Shown: positions 27,882 through 37,742 of the stretch, one piece after another | Layout of the letters: each line of letters begins with the position of its first letter | Position numbering within the stretch: position 1 is the first letter of the stretch | DNA from: JBCFBK01 sp038562555 | GTDB lineage: Bacteria; Bacteroidota; Bacteroidia; Bacteroidales; Prolixibacteraceae | Direction: 5' to 3' | Assembly (NCBI GenBank): GCA_038562555.1 | Contig: JBCFBK010000009.1 | Location: 1-64,000, forward strand | Length of the DNA: 64,000 bases | Translations under genes and position numbers: made by a program | The notes under the pieces: generated by a model | The model's input: only the letters and a program-made list of their open reading frames with translations | Told to the model about the DNA's origin: nothing | Database searches by the model: none

Positions 27882-29465
27882 TTAATATCCCTGATTTTGC
27901 TTCAGGTTAACACCCTTGGCTATTTCCCGCGTTGGAATTGGAAAGACATGATGTATGGCCGGGTTGAAGTTACGGGCAGGCCATACCTCGATGATGTCAA
28001 TCGAAGCAACCGAGTTCCCCGATAAATTCACTTTATAACCATGCAATGGTTGGGCATAGGCTGCTTTGGCGTCGCCCCAGCGCACCAGATCCAGATGGCG
28101 AAACACGCCAAATTCAAGCGCAAACTCACAACGCCGTTCATTTTTTAGCTGAGCCTTGGTGGCTTGAGTATTACGCGGCAGTCCTGCCCGTTCCCGGATG
28201 TCATTAATCAATTCCTTTGCCGCAGCATCTCCCTCACCGTTTTTCCAGATGAGCGCTTCAGCTTTCATCAGCAGCACATCAGCATAACGCACGAGCGGAA
28301 TATTCAGATCAGTGGTTCCGTTGTCACTGTTGGGATTAACCGTTTTGCCCACGCAATCAGCCTCTTCAAACGGATCGAGGTATTTTCCGAAAGTCATGGC
28401 AGAAGGACTGGAAACAGAGGAAGGATTAACCGCCCAGATGATTTGGTTGCCAATAAACATCACGGTGTCGCCGGGAGCGACAATCGTCACTTTTCGCCTT
28501 TTATCGCCTGCTTCAAAAGCATTATACAACTCAACCGTGGGTTGATAGTAGCCCCAGGTATTGTAATAGCCAAATCCGCCATTCTGGAAAATAACGCCCG
28601 GGAATTTCGATCCGTCAACCTCTGTGCTGGTGACGCTCATGATATACTCGGGGCTCCAGTTGTTTTCGATCTGGAAAACACCCTTATAAGCAGGCAGGAG
28701 TCCGTGCTTTCCCGAATTAATCACCTTATCGGCATACTCGATTACCGTGTCATAGTATTTATTGTCGTACTGCGCGGCATAAAGCGCGGCCCGGGCAACC
28801 AATGACCACGCGGCCGTTTTGTGCATCAGTCCCCATTGGCTGGTGGGTATTTCATCAAAATAGGGAAGCAGTTCACCGGCCTTTTTCAGGTCTTCAATGA
28901 TCATGTCATAATTTTCCAGTACCGATGCAGGGCGGGGAACATCGATATCTTCAATCAGCGTGTTCTCCGTAACAATCGGGATACCGCCGTTGGGACCGTT
29001 ATCACCATACCATGGAGCCAGCCACAGGTAACAGAATCCGCGCCAGAAGTATGCGTGACCAAGAACATTGTTCCGGACTTTCTCTGAAAGCTTCGTTGCA
29101 CCGGGAGCTGACTTAACGAGTTGATTGGCATAATTGATCGTCTCGTACATTTTCGGCCAGTTATCCCGCACATCGCGGCTGGTGGAGCCATTATCCACAA
29201 AGTTTTTAATGTTTTGCGCTTCGGCCTGTGTGCGGCCTGTAATCAGATTATCGCTGCAGTTTTCATACCACATAAAGCCGCGTCCCATGGTGCCTTCCCT
29301 GTATTGCCAGTCGAACAGGGCATAAACAGACTGCATGGCCTGATCATCGGTCATATTGCCAAGCTGGTTCACTTGCCCGTAAGGCTCAAATTCCAGAAAC
29401 TTATCACAGGAATTTAATGTCAGAAACAGAACCAGTAACGATAACAGGATATTTTTCTTCTTCAT
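27882..29465 (-). CDS. SusD/RagB-family glycan-binding lipoprotein (locus C)
   Basis: 527 residues. The lipoprotein signal carries its cysteine in LFLTLNSCDKFLEFEPYGQ. The SusD core is recognisable (INYANQLVKSAPGATKL, GHAYFWRGFCYLWLAPWYGD), as is the family C-terminus (RNFNPAIHHVFPIPTREIAK). It starts 12 bp after the SusC stop. It probably caps the SusC of locus C and binds its glycan. It shows low similarity by eye to the SusD of locus A or B, as expected for different substrates. Confidence 0.95.
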   Translation of the reverse strand: MKKKNILLSLLVLFLTLNSCDKFLEFEPYGQVNQLGNMTDDQAMQSVYALFDWQYREGTMGRGFMWYENCSDNLITGRTQAEAQNIKNFVDNGSTSRDVRDNWPKMYETINYANQLVKSAPGATKLSEKVRNNVLGHAYFWRGFCYLWLAPWYGDNGPNGGIPIVTENTLIEDIDVPRPASVLENYDMIIEDLKKAGELLPYFDEIPTSQWGLMHKTAAWSLVARAALYAAQYDNKYYDTVIEYADKVINSGKHGLLPAYKGVFQIENNWSPEYIMSVTSTEVDGSKFPGVIFQNGGFGYYNTWGYYQPTVELYNAFEAGDKRRKVTIVAPGDTVMFIGNQIIWAVNPSSVSSPSAMTFGKYLDPFEEADCVGKTVNPNSDNGTTDLNIPLVRYADVLLMKAEALIWKNGEGDAAAKELINDIRERAGLPRNTQATKAQLKNERRCEFALEFGVFRHLDLVRWGDAKAAYAQPLHGYKVNLSGNSVASIDIIEVWPARNFNPAIHHVFPIPTREIAKGVNLKQNQGY

Positions 29466-29477
29466 GATGTCTTCGAT

Positions 29478-32400
29478 TTAAAAAGTAACATTAAAGCCAA
29501 GGCTCAACATTCGGGCGACCGGATATCTTCCTGCATCAATACCCAGATTTCCAACCTCGGGGTCGAATCCGGAATAATTGGTAAAAGTGACCAGATTTTC
29601 CGCATTCACATAAACACGGAAGGAACTGTCGTTCAGCCCCATCTTATAGACTAAGCTTGCCGGAATGGTATAGGAAACATTCAGGTTCTTTAGTCTCAGA
29701 TAGTCTCCTTTTTCCAAAAAGAAATCAGATACTTTCGAATAGTTGCCGTTTGGATCTTCAACCACCGCGAGTCTCGGTATTCCTGAATTCGGATTATATT
29801 CATACGAATCCAGCACATCCACGCCCATGTTCCAGCCTTTTGAGCCAGTATAAGTCATGGCCTTTACGCCGTTGTAAATTTCAACTCCGCTAACGCCCTG
29901 AAAAATCATGCTCAGGCTAAAATTCTTCCATCTTGCCCCCACATTAAATCCATACGAAAAATCGGGAACGTCATACGAACCCATATAAACACGGTCACCG
30001 TCATTGATCTTTCCGTCATTATTGGCATCTCTGAATTTCAGGTCACCGGGTTTGGCAGATGGTTGAATTGCAGATGTAAGCCCTGTTTCAGGGTCTTTCC
30101 AGGTATAACTGTCAATTTCGGCCTGACTTTTAAATATTCCCTGCGCATCGATCAGATAAAATGAATGCCAGGGTTGACCGGCGGTCGACTGCAATGGCTT
30201 CATTGAATTGACATCGTCGGTGTGGGCGATAAAGGCAGTAGCTCCAATACTTTTTACCTCATTCCTGAACGTCCCCAGGTTTCCTCCGAGTTCAAGGGCC
30301 ACTTCACCAATTTTTTTATTGTAGGTAAATGACAGTTCAAAGCCTTTATTAACCACCTCGCCCACATTATACTCAGGAGGAGAAGCAACTCCGGCAACCG
30401 ACGGAACCGGCATACTTTCGATCAGATCTTTGGTGTGTTTATAGAAATAATCGATGGATACGTTTAATGAATTTTTGAAAACACCCAGATCAAATCCGAC
30501 ATTGGTTTGTTCGGTACGTTCCCATTTCAGATCGGGATTGGGAATGGTAGTCTGATAAATTCCATATGCCTGAACTTCGCCGTCAGCTCCCAGGAAAAGA
30601 GGCCATCCGGTTACCGAGTAAGGCGGGGCATAAATAAACCGTCTCACCGAATTGATGTTACCCACTTGTCCCCAACTGGCCCTCAATTTCAGGAAGCTGA
30701 TCCCCGGCATATTGTTTTTCATAAAGGGTTCGGAAGTGATTTTCCAGGCGCCGGAAAGAGCCGGAAAGATATCGGAATTGTTCCCGGGGCTCAGTTTGGA
30801 TGATGCGTCCCGGCGGATACTTCCGTTCAAAAAATACCGGTCGGCATATGAATACGAAACACGGCCCAGCGCCGACACCGACGATTCTTCCCAAATATCT
30901 TCCTGCGGTTTAATGGTCCAGTCAGTTCCGTTCAGGAAGGTGGCCTGATGCTCATCCTCGATGGCAAATCCTTTCATTTGATTCCAGTTGTACCGGGACG
31001 TTGTCTTGGTCATGGTAAAACCTGCCAACACGGAAACATAATGCTTCTCGTTGAACATTTTAGAGTAAGACGCGATGTTTTCCCAAATCCAGTTTTTATA
31101 CAAGGTATTGGAAATACTCCGGTAATTTTCGTCGATCGTTCTTCCCGGTTCCAGAAATTTCATCTGGAATGATTCCCGTCTTGAGTTTTTAATATCGATC
31201 GAGAAATCGGATCTCAGACTTAGTCCGTTTATGGGTTTCAATTCGAGTGAAGTGTTCGAGAACAAACGGTTATCCGGATTGTTTTCCCGTACTTTTTCCA
31301 GCATCGCCACCGGATTCCGGAGGTCGGCCTCAACACTGTATCCTTCAGCAAGCGCCCATCGGGGAACAGTTCCTCCATATAATTTATTTCCGTCTTCATC
31401 ATATTCATAAACCGTTGAAAAACGGGGATAAGCCATGGCTGTGAAAATGGATCCGGTATGACCGTCACCGACAGAGCTTTTTCCGTTGCCGGTATCAAAT
31501 GTCAGCTTCTGGCTGATCGTTGCCCAGCTTGTTGGCGTAAATTCAACATTTAAGCGCGTGGTTAACTTCTCAGAATAGGTGGTGATCAGAGTTCCTTCCG
31601 TATGATCGTACGACACCGACGCCAACGCTTTGATCTCTTTCGATCCTCCCCTCAGGGTAAGATCATAATGCTGCATTCTCCCCGACCGGAATATTTCATC
31701 GATCCAATCGGTGCGGGTCACATTTCCATATGGGAATAAAAGAGGATCATAAGCAATCGGGACTGTTTTTCCCACAGCATCCGATGCATCTTTCCATACC
31801 CTGTTAAAGTCTTCAGAACTCAGCACTTCAGGAAGTTCCCAGGCTGTTTGAAAACCATTCCAAACATTGGCATCAATCATAATTTTGCCTTCTTTTGCCT
31901 GTCTGGTTGTAATCAGGATAACTCCTCCGGATCCGGCATACGCACCATAAATGGCCGCCGAAGCCGCATCTTTCAAAACGGTAACCGCTTCGATATCGGC
32001 CGAATTGAACGGCGCATTGGGAACCCCGTCAACAACATACAGGACTGCATCACCATTCTTGTTACCTTTTCCCCGGATACTGATTTCGGCAGTTGATGTC
32101 GGGTCGCCACTCTGGGTAACGGTCACGCCTGTCATCTGTCCCTGAAGGATTGTACCAAGAGAAGAAGGGCGTCCTTTGAAGCTGTCGCCAACCTTGACGT
32201 TCGAAACAGCCACTGAAAGATCCTGTTTCCGGGTATTTGCATAACCAATAGCGACCACTTCGTCCAGCCCGATGACCTCTTCTTCCATGGATACGGTCAA
32301 CATGGTCTGGCTTCCAACAGTTATTTCTCTTGGTTTCATTCCGATAAAAGAAAACAGAAGCACCGAATTCCGGCTATCCACACGAATGGAGAAATTTCCC

Positions 32401-32894
32401 TGGACATCGGTGATTGTTCCCTTCGACGTTCCTTTTTCCGAAACAGAAACACCAGGTATTGGTTCTCCGTTGCTGTCCTTCACATGACCTTGAACCAGGA
32501 CGTTCTCCTGTTGCTGAACTGATGTTTCCTTATTCGGTGACAGCACAATCTTCCGGTCAACGATTTGAAAGTCCACATTTGTCCCGGAAAATAACGTGGA
32601 AAGAATTTTCCCAACCTCCTGATCCTTTACCTGAATATCAACCTTCCGATCCAAATCGATCAGCTTTTCATTGAAGAGGAAATAAAAATCAGACTGATTT
32701 TCGATTTCATCGAGTACCTGAACAAGCCTTGATTGATGAAAGTCGAGCGAAATGGCAGTTTTTTGCGAGTACGATTCAATCGCAAGCAATTGCCCGGCGC
32801 CTAAAACCATTAAAAAAAGGAAGATCTTCATAATTTTGAAGCATTTGTTTAAGGCATAATAATCCCATGCCTCCGAATTCAACTTTTTTTTCAT
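29478..32894 (-). CDS. SusC/RagA-type TonB-dependent transporter with STN domain (locus C)
   Basis: 1138 residues. Extended N-terminus, signal peptide about 22-42, STN domain about 48-115 (ISLDFHQSRLVQVLDEIENQ). The carboxypeptidase-like domain follows at about 132-210 (VQGHVKDSNGEPIPGVSVSE). The plug starts at about 218 (DEVVAIGYANTRKQDLSVAV), with LYVVDGVPN and IEAVTVLKDAASAAIYGAYA. The barrel ends in GFNVTF. Together with the adjacent FecR and ECF genes it forms a signal-transducing outer-membrane glycan importer. Confidence 0.96.
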   Translation of the reverse strand: MKKKLNSEAWDYYALNKCFKIMKIFLFLMVLGAGQLLAIESYSQKTAISLDFHQSRLVQVLDEIENQSDFYFLFNEKLIDLDRKVDIQVKDQEVGKILSTLFSGTNVDFQIVDRKIVLSPNKETSVQQQENVLVQGHVKDSNGEPIPGVSVSEKGTSKGTITDVQGNFSIRVDSRNSVLLFSFIGMKPREITVGSQTMLTVSMEEEVIGLDEVVAIGYANTRKQDLSVAVSNVKVGDSFKGRPSSLGTILQGQMTGVTVTQSGDPTSTAEISIRGKGNKNGDAVLYVVDGVPNAPFNSADIEAVTVLKDAASAAIYGAYAGSGGVILITTRQAKEGKIMIDANVWNGFQTAWELPEVLSSEDFNRVWKDASDAVGKTVPIAYDPLLFPYGNVTRTDWIDEIFRSGRMQHYDLTLRGGSKEIKALASVSYDHTEGTLITTYSEKLTTRLNVEFTPTSWATISQKLTFDTGNGKSSVGDGHTGSIFTAMAYPRFSTVYEYDEDGNKLYGGTVPRWALAEGYSVEADLRNPVAMLEKVRENNPDNRLFSNTSLELKPINGLSLRSDFSIDIKNSRRESFQMKFLEPGRTIDENYRSISNTLYKNWIWENIASYSKMFNEKHYVSVLAGFTMTKTTSRYNWNQMKGFAIEDEHQATFLNGTDWTIKPQEDIWEESSVSALGRVSYSYADRYFLNGSIRRDASSKLSPGNNSDIFPALSGAWKITSEPFMKNNMPGISFLKLRASWGQVGNINSVRRFIYAPPYSVTGWPLFLGADGEVQAYGIYQTTIPNPDLKWERTEQTNVGFDLGVFKNSLNVSIDYFYKHTKDLIESMPVPSVAGVASPPEYNVGEVVNKGFELSFTYNKKIGEVALELGGNLGTFRNEVKSIGATAFIAHTDDVNSMKPLQSTAGQPWHSFYLIDAQGIFKSQAEIDSYTWKDPETGLTSAIQPSAKPGDLKFRDANNDGKINDGDRVYMGSYDVPDFSYGFNVGARWKNFSLSMIFQGVSGVEIYNGVKAMTYTGSKGWNMGVDVLDSYEYNPNSGIPRLAVVEDPNGNYSKVSDFFLEKGDYLRLKNLNVSYTIPASLVYKMGLNDSSFRVYVNAENLVTFTNYSGFDPEVGNLGIDAGRYPVARMLSLGFNVTF

Positions 32895-32907
32895 ACATTT
32901 CGGATGT

Positions 32908-32980
32908 TAATTATTGACAACATTGATAATTAATCGAACAAAACAGGTGGGCGGTGGAGCGCCCGCCTGTTTTCTCTGTT
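32908..32980 (+). ncRNA. Candidate cis-antisense RNA opposite the susC 5' leader (locus C)
   Basis: Same layout as in locus A. A weak -7-like box TACATTTC starts on the last base of the SusC start codon (32894-32901). An 11-bp hairpin (32943-32953 with 32960-32970) and a T-rich tail (TTTTCTCTGTTTT) follow on the plus strand. The one imperfect pair is U-G on plus but A-C on minus, again favouring a plus-strand RNA of about 70-75 nt. No -33 box was found. Confidence 0.35.
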
Positions 32981-33020
32981 TTAGGGATCGGAACCCGTCA
33001 GTTTTTTCTTCATTATGCTG

Positions 33021-34043
33021 TTATTTTTTAGTCAGTATCACTTGTTTTCGGCTAAAACTCCCGTCCGCATTCGACTGACGGTCAAGTATTTCATAGTCAA
33101 TGGGTGAAGTCATTTTCAACAACCGAAGCACTTCTTCGAGCGAATCATCTTCAAAGACCCCCCGAAACTTATACTCTTCCATCCCTTCACCCCGAATTTC
33201 AACATCCACATTATACCACCGGGATATACGACTGGCGATTTCTTCCATGGAATCGTTCCGAAACACCAGTTTTCCTTCCTTCCATGCGGTATACTTCCAG
33301 GTTTCAACTTCCTGCTGTTCGATACGTCCGTTCTTTTCAACCAGCCGCTGACCTGGTTCAACTTCAACGGCAGCTCCTGCATCCGGCGATTGAAACAATA
33401 CTTTCCCTTCTTCCAAAATAAGCTCGGTACTATTGTCATCCGGCCAGACTGCCAGAGAGAACCGCGTTCCTACAACAATCACTTTATTTTGATTGGCATC
33501 AATGACAAAAGGATGTTGGTTGTCTTTCTCCACATCGAACCAGGCTTCACCGACCAGCTCGACCCGCCTGTTAACGGCAAAGGCGCCGGCGTAATTCAGA
33601 CGGGAACCACCATTGAGGATTCCCGAAGAACCATCCGGTAATTCAAAATTGACTCTCGATCCGGCAGGAGCAATAATCTGAAGCATGGCATCTTCCCGAC
33701 CGCTCTCCCGTTCTCTCAAAAAGAAATATAAATTAGCTGTCAGCAGAGAAATTAACAGGACGGCAGCCACGCGGGAGACCCATTGGTAAACCAGGTCAAC
33801 GGAAGTCTTTTTTTGGGCTGACCGCTTTAAGTGGATGATATGATGGATCCGGTTCAGGACAGGATTGAGGTCTTTTCCTTTTTCAGCAGTCTCTTCAAAA
33901 GACTTTTGCAGACTGCTTTTTAAAAGTTGCTCTGATTCCTGGTCAGATGGATCCGCAAGCCTTCCGGATAAAGCCAGCTCCTCCGGCAGCGTTGTTTTCC
34001 CTTCCAGATATTTTCGAAATAGTTCGTCTAAATTTTTTGCCAT
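33021..34043 (-). CDS. FecR-family anti-sigma factor (locus C)
   Basis: 340 residues from the ATG at 34043; the longer frame needs a TTG at 34070. Cytoplasmic N-terminus 1-85, one transmembrane helix near 90-108 (AAVLLISLLTANLYFFL). FecR beta-domain about 125-235 (FELPDGSSGILNGGSRLNYA, VVGTRFSLAVWPDD). C-terminal STN-like domain (ISRWYNVDVEIRGEGMEEYK). It couples the STN domain of the adjacent SusC to the sigma factor encoded 104 bp upstream. Confidence 0.92.
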   Translation of the reverse strand: MAKNLDELFRKYLEGKTTLPEELALSGRLADPSDQESEQLLKSSLQKSFEETAEKGKDLNPVLNRIHHIIHLKRSAQKKTSVDLVYQWVSRVAAVLLISLLTANLYFFLRERESGREDAMLQIIAPAGSRVNFELPDGSSGILNGGSRLNYAGAFAVNRRVELVGEAWFDVEKDNQHPFVIDANQNKVIVVGTRFSLAVWPDDNSTELILEEGKVLFQSPDAGAAVEVEPGQRLVEKNGRIEQQEVETWKYTAWKEGKLVFRNDSMEEIASRISRWYNVDVEIRGEGMEEYKFRGVFEDDSLEEVLRLLKMTSPIDYEILDRQSNADGSFSRKQVILTKK

Positions 34044-34147
34044 TTCAAGTACTTCTTTCTGTGCTTTCAATACTTATATCCCCGGAAAAAGAAAATCTCA
34101 CGGGTTATTATGAAAAAAATTAGAGAAAGTTTCGTGCGTTAGCCGCT

Positions 34148-34729
34148 TCAACTGAGAAACAGCGTCGCAAAGAGTAAACTGACAATACTTTCGCCTTTTA
34201 AACCTTTCCGGATGATTCGGAGGGCATCAGAAACCTGATTATCGACAGTACCGGCTGAAATATCCAGCTCAGCGGCGATTTCCTTTGAGCTTTTCCCCTC
34301 CTTCCGGCTTTTCAGAAAGATCTGCTTCTTTCGTTCCGGAAAGGTATCCACGATCTCGTCGATCCGCTTTAATACGGAGCCATAATCGATCGAATCGACG
34401 GTATGGTTGTCTGATAACGTTTCTGTCTGAAGCTGTTCCACGAATCGCAGGGTAGCCGCCCGCTTATTGAAGAACTTGCGAATCTGGTTTAAAGCTATTG
34501 TAAAAAGGTAGGATTTAAATGAATAGTCAGATTTTAGTAATCTCCGGTTTTCCCAAAGACGGACGAAGACCTCCTGAACCATTTCTTCAGCTTCGCTTTC
34601 GGATTTGAGGTACTTCAATGCAAAACCATAGAGCTTTTGCCCGTATAACTGAAAAAGCAGGTCAAATGCAACGGCATCGTCGTTTTTCAGCCCTGTAATC
34701 AGATCTTTTTCATTCTGCGGATAAGGCAT
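34148..34729 (-). CDS. ECF RNA polymerase sigma factor (locus C)
   Basis: 193 residues. Region 2 spans about 20-90 (AFDLLFQLYGQKLYGFALKY, AEEMVQEVFVRLWENRRLL). Region 4 spans about 125-180 (FPERKKQIFLKSRKEGKSSK, EIAAELDISAGTVDNQVSDA). It is a RpoE-type sigma-70 of the kind that drives SusCD operons. It heads the operon sigma-FecR-SusC-SusD-LamG protein. The C-terminus is hydrophobic (ESIVSLLFATLFLS), a common feature of Bacteroidetes ECF factors. Confidence 0.93.
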   Translation of the reverse strand: MPYPQNEKDLITGLKNDDAVAFDLLFQLYGQKLYGFALKYLKSESEAEEMVQEVFVRLWENRRLLKSDYSFKSYLFTIALNQIRKFFNKRAATLRFVEQLQTETLSDNHTVDSIDYGSVLKRIDEIVDTFPERKKQIFLKSRKEGKSSKEIAAELDISAGTVDNQVSDALRIIRKGLKGESIVSLLFATLFLS

Positions 34730-34751
34730 TCTGCGGGTCGGATTTAGTCGC

Positions 34752-34759
34752 CAAAAGTA
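34752..34759 (-). promoter_or_regulatory. -7 element of the locus C sigma gene
   Basis: TACTTTTG on the minus strand fits TAnnTTTG. It would give a leader of about 16 nt before the ATG at 34729. No clear -33 TTTG is found at the right distance. Confidence 0.45.
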
Positions 34760-34835
34760 AACATTTGTTTCTGCAACCCGAGTGATTTCAGAATTACATT
34801 TCTGTTAATTTACTGAAAATCTGACCTCCGGAGAG

Positions 34836-34879
34836 TCATTAGTGGCCCTGTATGACTACTCGTCCAGAGCCACTAATGA
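34836..34879 (-). terminator. Long hairpin between GH20 and ECF genes (possible terminator)
   Basis: Perfect 11-bp inverted repeat, TCATTAGTGGC with GCCACTAATGA, separated by 22 nt. It lies just after the GH20 stop codon. No T-run follows on the minus strand, so Rho-independent termination is not certain. Confidence 0.45.
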
Positions 34880-34884
34880 TAAAA

Positions 34885-36447
34885 TTATTCCACCCAGGGC
34901 ACAAGCTTTGACGGATAGAAATTGAGATTTTGTATCTTAAACCGTTTACCATGCTCAGCAAGCCGCTGTTTGTAGTCATCCCAATTCCGTTCGGTAACAG
35001 GAGTCCAGCCGATTTCAGCGTATCCCGGAAGGCGTGGCAGCGTGAGGTACTCGATATCAGCCTTGTCCTTAATAGTTTCTGACCAGAGCGGTGCTTCGAT
35101 GCCCAGAATATTTTCGCGGGTAATTCCCTCCTCCAGTGAAGCAGGATCCCAATTGTATCCGGTATCTACTTCCACATAGCCGGCCCAGTGCAGCCCCAGC
35201 GGTGAAAGCGAATCATACTGCATGTCGAGGTAAGCCTTTTTAGCCGGCGACATGATCAGTTTTATATTTTGGGCGGCAGCAGCTTTGGCATTTTCTGCAC
35301 TTGACCAGTATTGGGCAATGGTTTTGCCGTCGAGTTTGGCAAGCGTAATCTCGTCCCAGCCAATCGCAACTTTATTGTGAGCTGTTACGATTTGTTGTAC
35401 CCGCTCAACAAAAGGAATATAATCTTCTTTTTTGGTGACATGCGATTCATCACCGCCCATATGAAAATAAGGGCCTGGAGTTATGGCTGCTATTTCCCTG
35501 ACAACATCGTCTATAAACTGATAAGTAATTTCCTTATCTGTACAAAGGGTGCTGAATCCAACTTCAGTCCCGGTGTAAAGCTTTGTAGCCTTTCCGTTAC
35601 AGTTCAGTTCTGCATACGAAGCCAAGGCTGCATTGGTGTGCCCCGGCATATCCACCTCAGGCACAATTGTAATGAAACGTTCCGCAGCGTATTTCACAAT
35701 CTCCTGATATTGTTCCTGTGTATAAAATCCGCCGCTTTCCCCGCCAACTTCCGTGCTTCCTCCAATTTTCGTCAGCTCAGGCCATGATTTAATTTCGATG
35801 CGCCATCCCTGATCATCGGTCAGGTGGAGGTGAAGGACATTCATCTTATAGGCACTTAACAGGTCGATAAAATGCTTAACCTCTTCAACACTGAAAAAAT
35901 GCCGCGCCACATCGAGCATGGCACCCCGATAGGCATACTCCGGATAATCGGTAACTGTACCCCCGGGAATGATCCAGGGCCCTTCCTGCGGAACATCCGA
36001 CTCAATTTTAGCAGGCAAGAGCTGACGAATCGTTTGAATACCTCTGAAAACGCCTTCCGGGGTATTCGCGGTAAGTATCACCCGTTTTTTCCCGACGACA
36101 AGCCGGTAGCCTTCCTGACCCAGTTCCGGGAGATTTGACAACGACAGGTAAATGCCGCGCGATGCTTCTTCCTTCACAGTGTCAACCTGCAAGGAAAAGC
36201 CGGTGGCAAATCCGAGATGCTTAGCTAAAAATACAGCAATATTCGATAATGAATCAGACCCCTCCTGAACAGAAACCACTGTATTTGCTGTCAGTTCAAA
36301 AGCGGAACCGTCGGCAGTAACAGATACGGGTTTCGGAATAATTGCTTCCCGTGTCATATCGGTCGGTTCGGGTTGCGTACACGAAAACACAGCCAGGAGA
36401 ATGACCGGCAGGACGAGCCATTTCTTCTCCAATAAAAGTTGTTTCAT
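34885..36447 (-). CDS. GH20 beta-N-acetylhexosaminidase, lipoprotein
   Basis: 520 residues. Lipoprotein signal with the cysteine in ILLAVFSCTQPEPT. N-terminal GH20b domain about 35-150 (IIPKPVSVTADGSAFEL). Catalytic (beta/alpha)8 barrel about 165-500: YRGAMLDVARHFFSVEEVKH, LHLHLTDDQGWRIEIKSWPE, then HMGGDES with the Asp333-Glu334 pair of substrate-assisted catalysis. It removes terminal GlcNAc or GalNAc. Placed upstream of a mannosidase-rich locus, it would trim N-glycan antennae before mannose removal. A 74-bp spacer separates it from the FAD oxidoreductase upstream on the same strand. Confidence 0.95.
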   Translation of the reverse strand: MKQLLLEKKWLVLPVILLAVFSCTQPEPTDMTREAIIPKPVSVTADGSAFELTANTVVSVQEGSDSLSNIAVFLAKHLGFATGFSLQVDTVKEEASRGIYLSLSNLPELGQEGYRLVVGKKRVILTANTPEGVFRGIQTIRQLLPAKIESDVPQEGPWIIPGGTVTDYPEYAYRGAMLDVARHFFSVEEVKHFIDLLSAYKMNVLHLHLTDDQGWRIEIKSWPELTKIGGSTEVGGESGGFYTQEQYQEIVKYAAERFITIVPEVDMPGHTNAALASYAELNCNGKATKLYTGTEVGFSTLCTDKEITYQFIDDVVREIAAITPGPYFHMGGDESHVTKKEDYIPFVERVQQIVTAHNKVAIGWDEITLAKLDGKTIAQYWSSAENAKAAAAQNIKLIMSPAKKAYLDMQYDSLSPLGLHWAGYVEVDTGYNWDPASLEEGITRENILGIEAPLWSETIKDKADIEYLTLPRLPGYAEIGWTPVTERNWDDYKQRLAEHGKRFKIQNLNFYPSKLVPWVE

Positions 36448-36521
36448 TTTTTGTGGGTTAAAATTTGAAAGAGCAAGTTAGAAAATTCGGGCGGATTAAC
36501 CATGCATTCACCAGCGAAAGA

Positions 36522-37577
36522 CTATGTCCTCCCGCGATAATAGCGGTTCAGTGACATTTCCCGGGGAACGGCAGGCCCCTCAGCGGTCAACAATGCGGCA
36601 AAGATCCGGGCGGTAAACGGACCGGTAAGGCATCCTTTCGCACCCAACCCGTTCATAATCCCAACATCCGGGTACTGGGGGTGCAGTCCGATAACAGGCC
36701 GGCGGTCGTGTGTCACGGGCCGGATGCCGGCCTGATGACCGGTGACCGTGTAGCTGCTTTTAAGTACCTGCGACAACTTATCGCATAATTCCTGCCGGGC
36801 CGCTTCCGTGGAGAGTTCATCCAGGTGTTCATGATCGTAGGTAGCACCCAGTCGATAACTGTCTTCGCAGGAAGGCATCAGAAAAAAATTTTTATTGAGA
36901 ATATCGGCCGACCGGTAACCTTCCACATGCAGATCCAGAATTTCTCCTTTTACGGGCTTATAGATCACATGACTGAAAAACGGATTACGGTTTGCCCGGT
37001 GCCCTTCGCAAAAAACGATCTTACCGGCCCGGATACCTTTGTAGCAAATACCCGCAAGCTGTATTTCCAGCGCCTTATAATCGAATGTTTCGATAATCAG
37101 CATCCTGTTTTTATTCAGCCATGCTTTAAATAACGCCAGCAGTTTTTTAAGATCAGTCCGTCCACCTTTTTCCACCCAACCTGAGCCGTAAGGCATTTCC
37201 AGTAAACGATGTTCCACACGATCGGGCCGGAGCGCGATGTAATTTTCAAGATCATTTTCAAAATATCTGCGCTCCCACAATGCCTGCTCTCCTGCTGCAA
37301 AGACCTTCCTGATCCGGAGAGGGAAATAGATCTTTGCGCCCAGCATGCTCTCCAGTCCGCCGTAAGTCTCGAGCATCTGCGGATAGAGCTCGTCGACCCG
37401 CCAGCTTTTCGTCATCCGCTTAAAGACAACCGGATTGACGATCCCTGCCGCTACCGCAGTAGCTTTCGGGTAATCGGGTGAGTCGATGAAAACCACCGAC
37501 TTGCCGGCCCTGATCAGTTCATACCCCAGCAACGTCCCTGCAAGCCCCTGTCCCACAATGATGAAATCAGCTTTCAC
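36522..37577 (-). CDS. FAD-dependent oxidoreductase (DAO family)
   Basis: About 351 residues from a GTG at 37577 (a TTG at 37592 is the alternative). The Rossmann FAD-binding motif lies at the very N-terminus (IIVGQGLAGTLLGYELIRAG). The D-amino-acid-oxidase/glycine-oxidase style C-terminus carries HQAGIRPVTHDRRPVIGLHP and GLGAKGCLTGPFTA. There is no signal peptide, so it is cytoplasmic. It oxidises a secondary or primary amine, or a hydroxy acid, of unknown identity. It resembles the FAD-oxidoreductase domain found next to tRNA-modification or thiamine genes in Bacteroidetes, but nothing nearby supports a pathway. Confidence 0.8.
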   Translation of the reverse strand: MKADFIIVGQGLAGTLLGYELIRAGKSVVFIDSPDYPKATAVAAGIVNPVVFKRMTKSWRVDELYPQMLETYGGLESMLGAKIYFPLRIRKVFAAGEQALWERRYFENDLENYIALRPDRVEHRLLEMPYGSGWVEKGGRTDLKKLLALFKAWLNKNRMLIIETFDYKALEIQLAGICYKGIRAGKIVFCEGHRANRNPFFSHVIYKPVKGEILDLHVEGYRSADILNKNFFLMPSCEDSYRLGATYDHEHLDELSTEAARQELCDKLSQVLKSSYTVTGHQAGIRPVTHDRRPVIGLHPQYPDVGIMNGLGAKGCLTGPFTARIFAALLTAEGPAVPREMSLNRYYRGRT

Positions 37578-37582
37578 ATTTT

Positions 37583-37742
37583 TTAGTATCAAGTATTAAG
37601 TATCAAGATGCAAGACACAAGATGCAAGAATAAAAGAGCTGTTAGCTGTTAGTAAGAGTGAAAAGTCATTTACGTTGTTACCTTGCAACCCTGTAACCTT
37701 GCTCCCCTGCTACCATTCTCCGGTGTCCGGTGTCCGGTTCTC
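37583..37742. repeat. Word-shuffled intergenic repeat spacer
   Basis: Short direct repeats: agtatcaagtattaagtatc and then caagatgcaagacacaagat; gctgttagctgttag; accttgcaaccctgtaacct; ccggtgtccggtgtccgg. The ccggtgtcc word recurs near 52966 and, reversed, near 47980. No gene is present. Confidence 0.6.

Noticed and set aside
37593..37742. Possible CRISPR-like repeats
   Set aside because: The repeats are under 12 bp, irregular, without uniform spacers, and no cas genes are near.
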